Of a stretch of DNA of 7,030 bases, positions 6,841-7,030 are shown one piece after another. The position numbers were made by a program, and so were the translations under genes. Below the pieces are notes generated by a model. That model ran no database searches and was not told where the DNA came from. It saw only the letters and a program-made list of their open reading frames with translations. Source of the stretch: an uncultured Dokdonia sp. GTDB lineage: Bacteria; Bacteroidota; Bacteroidia; Flavobacteriales; Flavobacteriaceae. How positions within the stretch are numbered: position 1 is the stretch's first letter; each line of letters starts with the position of its first letter. The stretch lies in NCBI GenBank assembly GCA_937124495.1, contig CAKZKZ010000164.1, forward strand, positions 1 to 7,030, read 5' to 3'.

Positions 6841-7030
6841 CTACTTTACGAGTAGTGCCTGTCTCAATATTGTCACAGGATGCAAGGCTGTGCGTTGTGT
6901 GCCATCTTTTATTTGATGTCGGCAACTGGTACCATTGGCAGCGATGATCACATCATCATCTGCTTTGCGGATGGCAGGAAATAAGGTTTGCTCTCCCATT
7001 TGCATACTGATTTCATAATGCTCTTTTTCA
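6841..7030 (-). CDS. YdiJ-like FAD-binding and Fe-S oxidoreductase, C-terminal end (partial)
   Basis: Only the last 62 codons and TAG are in the window; the gene continues past the right edge. The visible end contains GEQTLFPAIRKA, then NGTSCRHQIKDGT, then ALHPVTIL. This matches the pattern at the C-terminus of E. coli YdiJ (GYSCRSQ ... RHPVQALL), where the cysteine belongs to the last CCG-type cluster-binding segment. Family members are usually about 1000 residues, with an FAD-binding domain, an FAD-oxidase C-terminal domain, a 4Fe-4S ferredoxin segment and CCG domains. They oxidise D-2-hydroxyacids such as D-2-hydroxyglutarate or D-lactate; the substrate cannot be told from this tail. It lies 241 bp upstream of the propeller gene on the same strand. 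A degraded copy of the same 3' end sits beyond the propeller gene at 3134-3292. A different CCG-domain oxidoreductase is the main alternative. Confidence 0.7.
   Translation of the reverse strand, partial: EKEHYEISMQMGEQTLFPAIRKADDDVIIAANGTSCRHQIKDGTQRTALHPVTILRQALLVK

Noticed and set aside
6728..6916. 62-codon plus-strand open frame across the intergenic region
   Set aside because: It runs antisense into the conserved C-terminal codons of the YdiJ-like gene and has no start context or family resemblance.

Overview
The window looks like the chromosome of a marine member of the Flavobacteriaceae (Bacteroidota). The sequence is AT-rich. The central gene encodes a secreted protein with a type IX secretion (T9SS) C-terminal sorting tail, a system confined to Bacteroidota. 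The phosphoenolpyruvate carboxylase also has the divergent motifs I associate with this group. The palindrome TTTCGCGAAAGCG occurs twice, once between genes and once inside a gene; I associate it with Dokdonia-like genomes, but that is recollection and not a search result.

Layout, left to right. Positions 13-55 hold a strong bidirectional hairpin terminator. A complete ppc gene (phosphoenolpyruvate carboxylase, minus strand) fills 229-2808. Just upstream of its start codon lies a non-coding palindromic element of about 167 bp (2827-2993) that resembles a miniature transposable element. At 3134-3292 is an orphan copy of the last 52 codons of a YdiJ-like FAD/Fe-S oxidoreductase gene. Positions 3399-6599 hold a 1066-residue secreted Asp-box (BNR/VPS10-type) beta-propeller protein with thrombospondin-3-like, GEVED and T9SS sorting domains. 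The 3' end of an apparently intact YdiJ-like gene runs off the right edge (6841-7030), also on the minus strand.

All three genes point left but are separated by about 240 and 590 bp, so they are probably separate transcription units without an evident shared pathway. PEP carboxylase is a cytoplasmic anaplerotic enzyme, the propeller protein is exported to the cell surface or medium, and the YdiJ-like protein is probably a flavin-dependent 2-hydroxyacid dehydrogenase.

The most notable point is that the propeller gene is bracketed by two direct copies of the same gene 3' end. They are about 85% identical over 160 bp, and both stop being similar right at the stop codon. Of 24 differences, 18 are synonymous, so most of the divergence arose while both versions were under selection. 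This fits arrival of the propeller gene with a related copy of the oxidoreductase 3' end, or the collapse of a former full-length paralogue. No integrase, transposase, CRISPR array, tRNA or rRNA is visible in the window.
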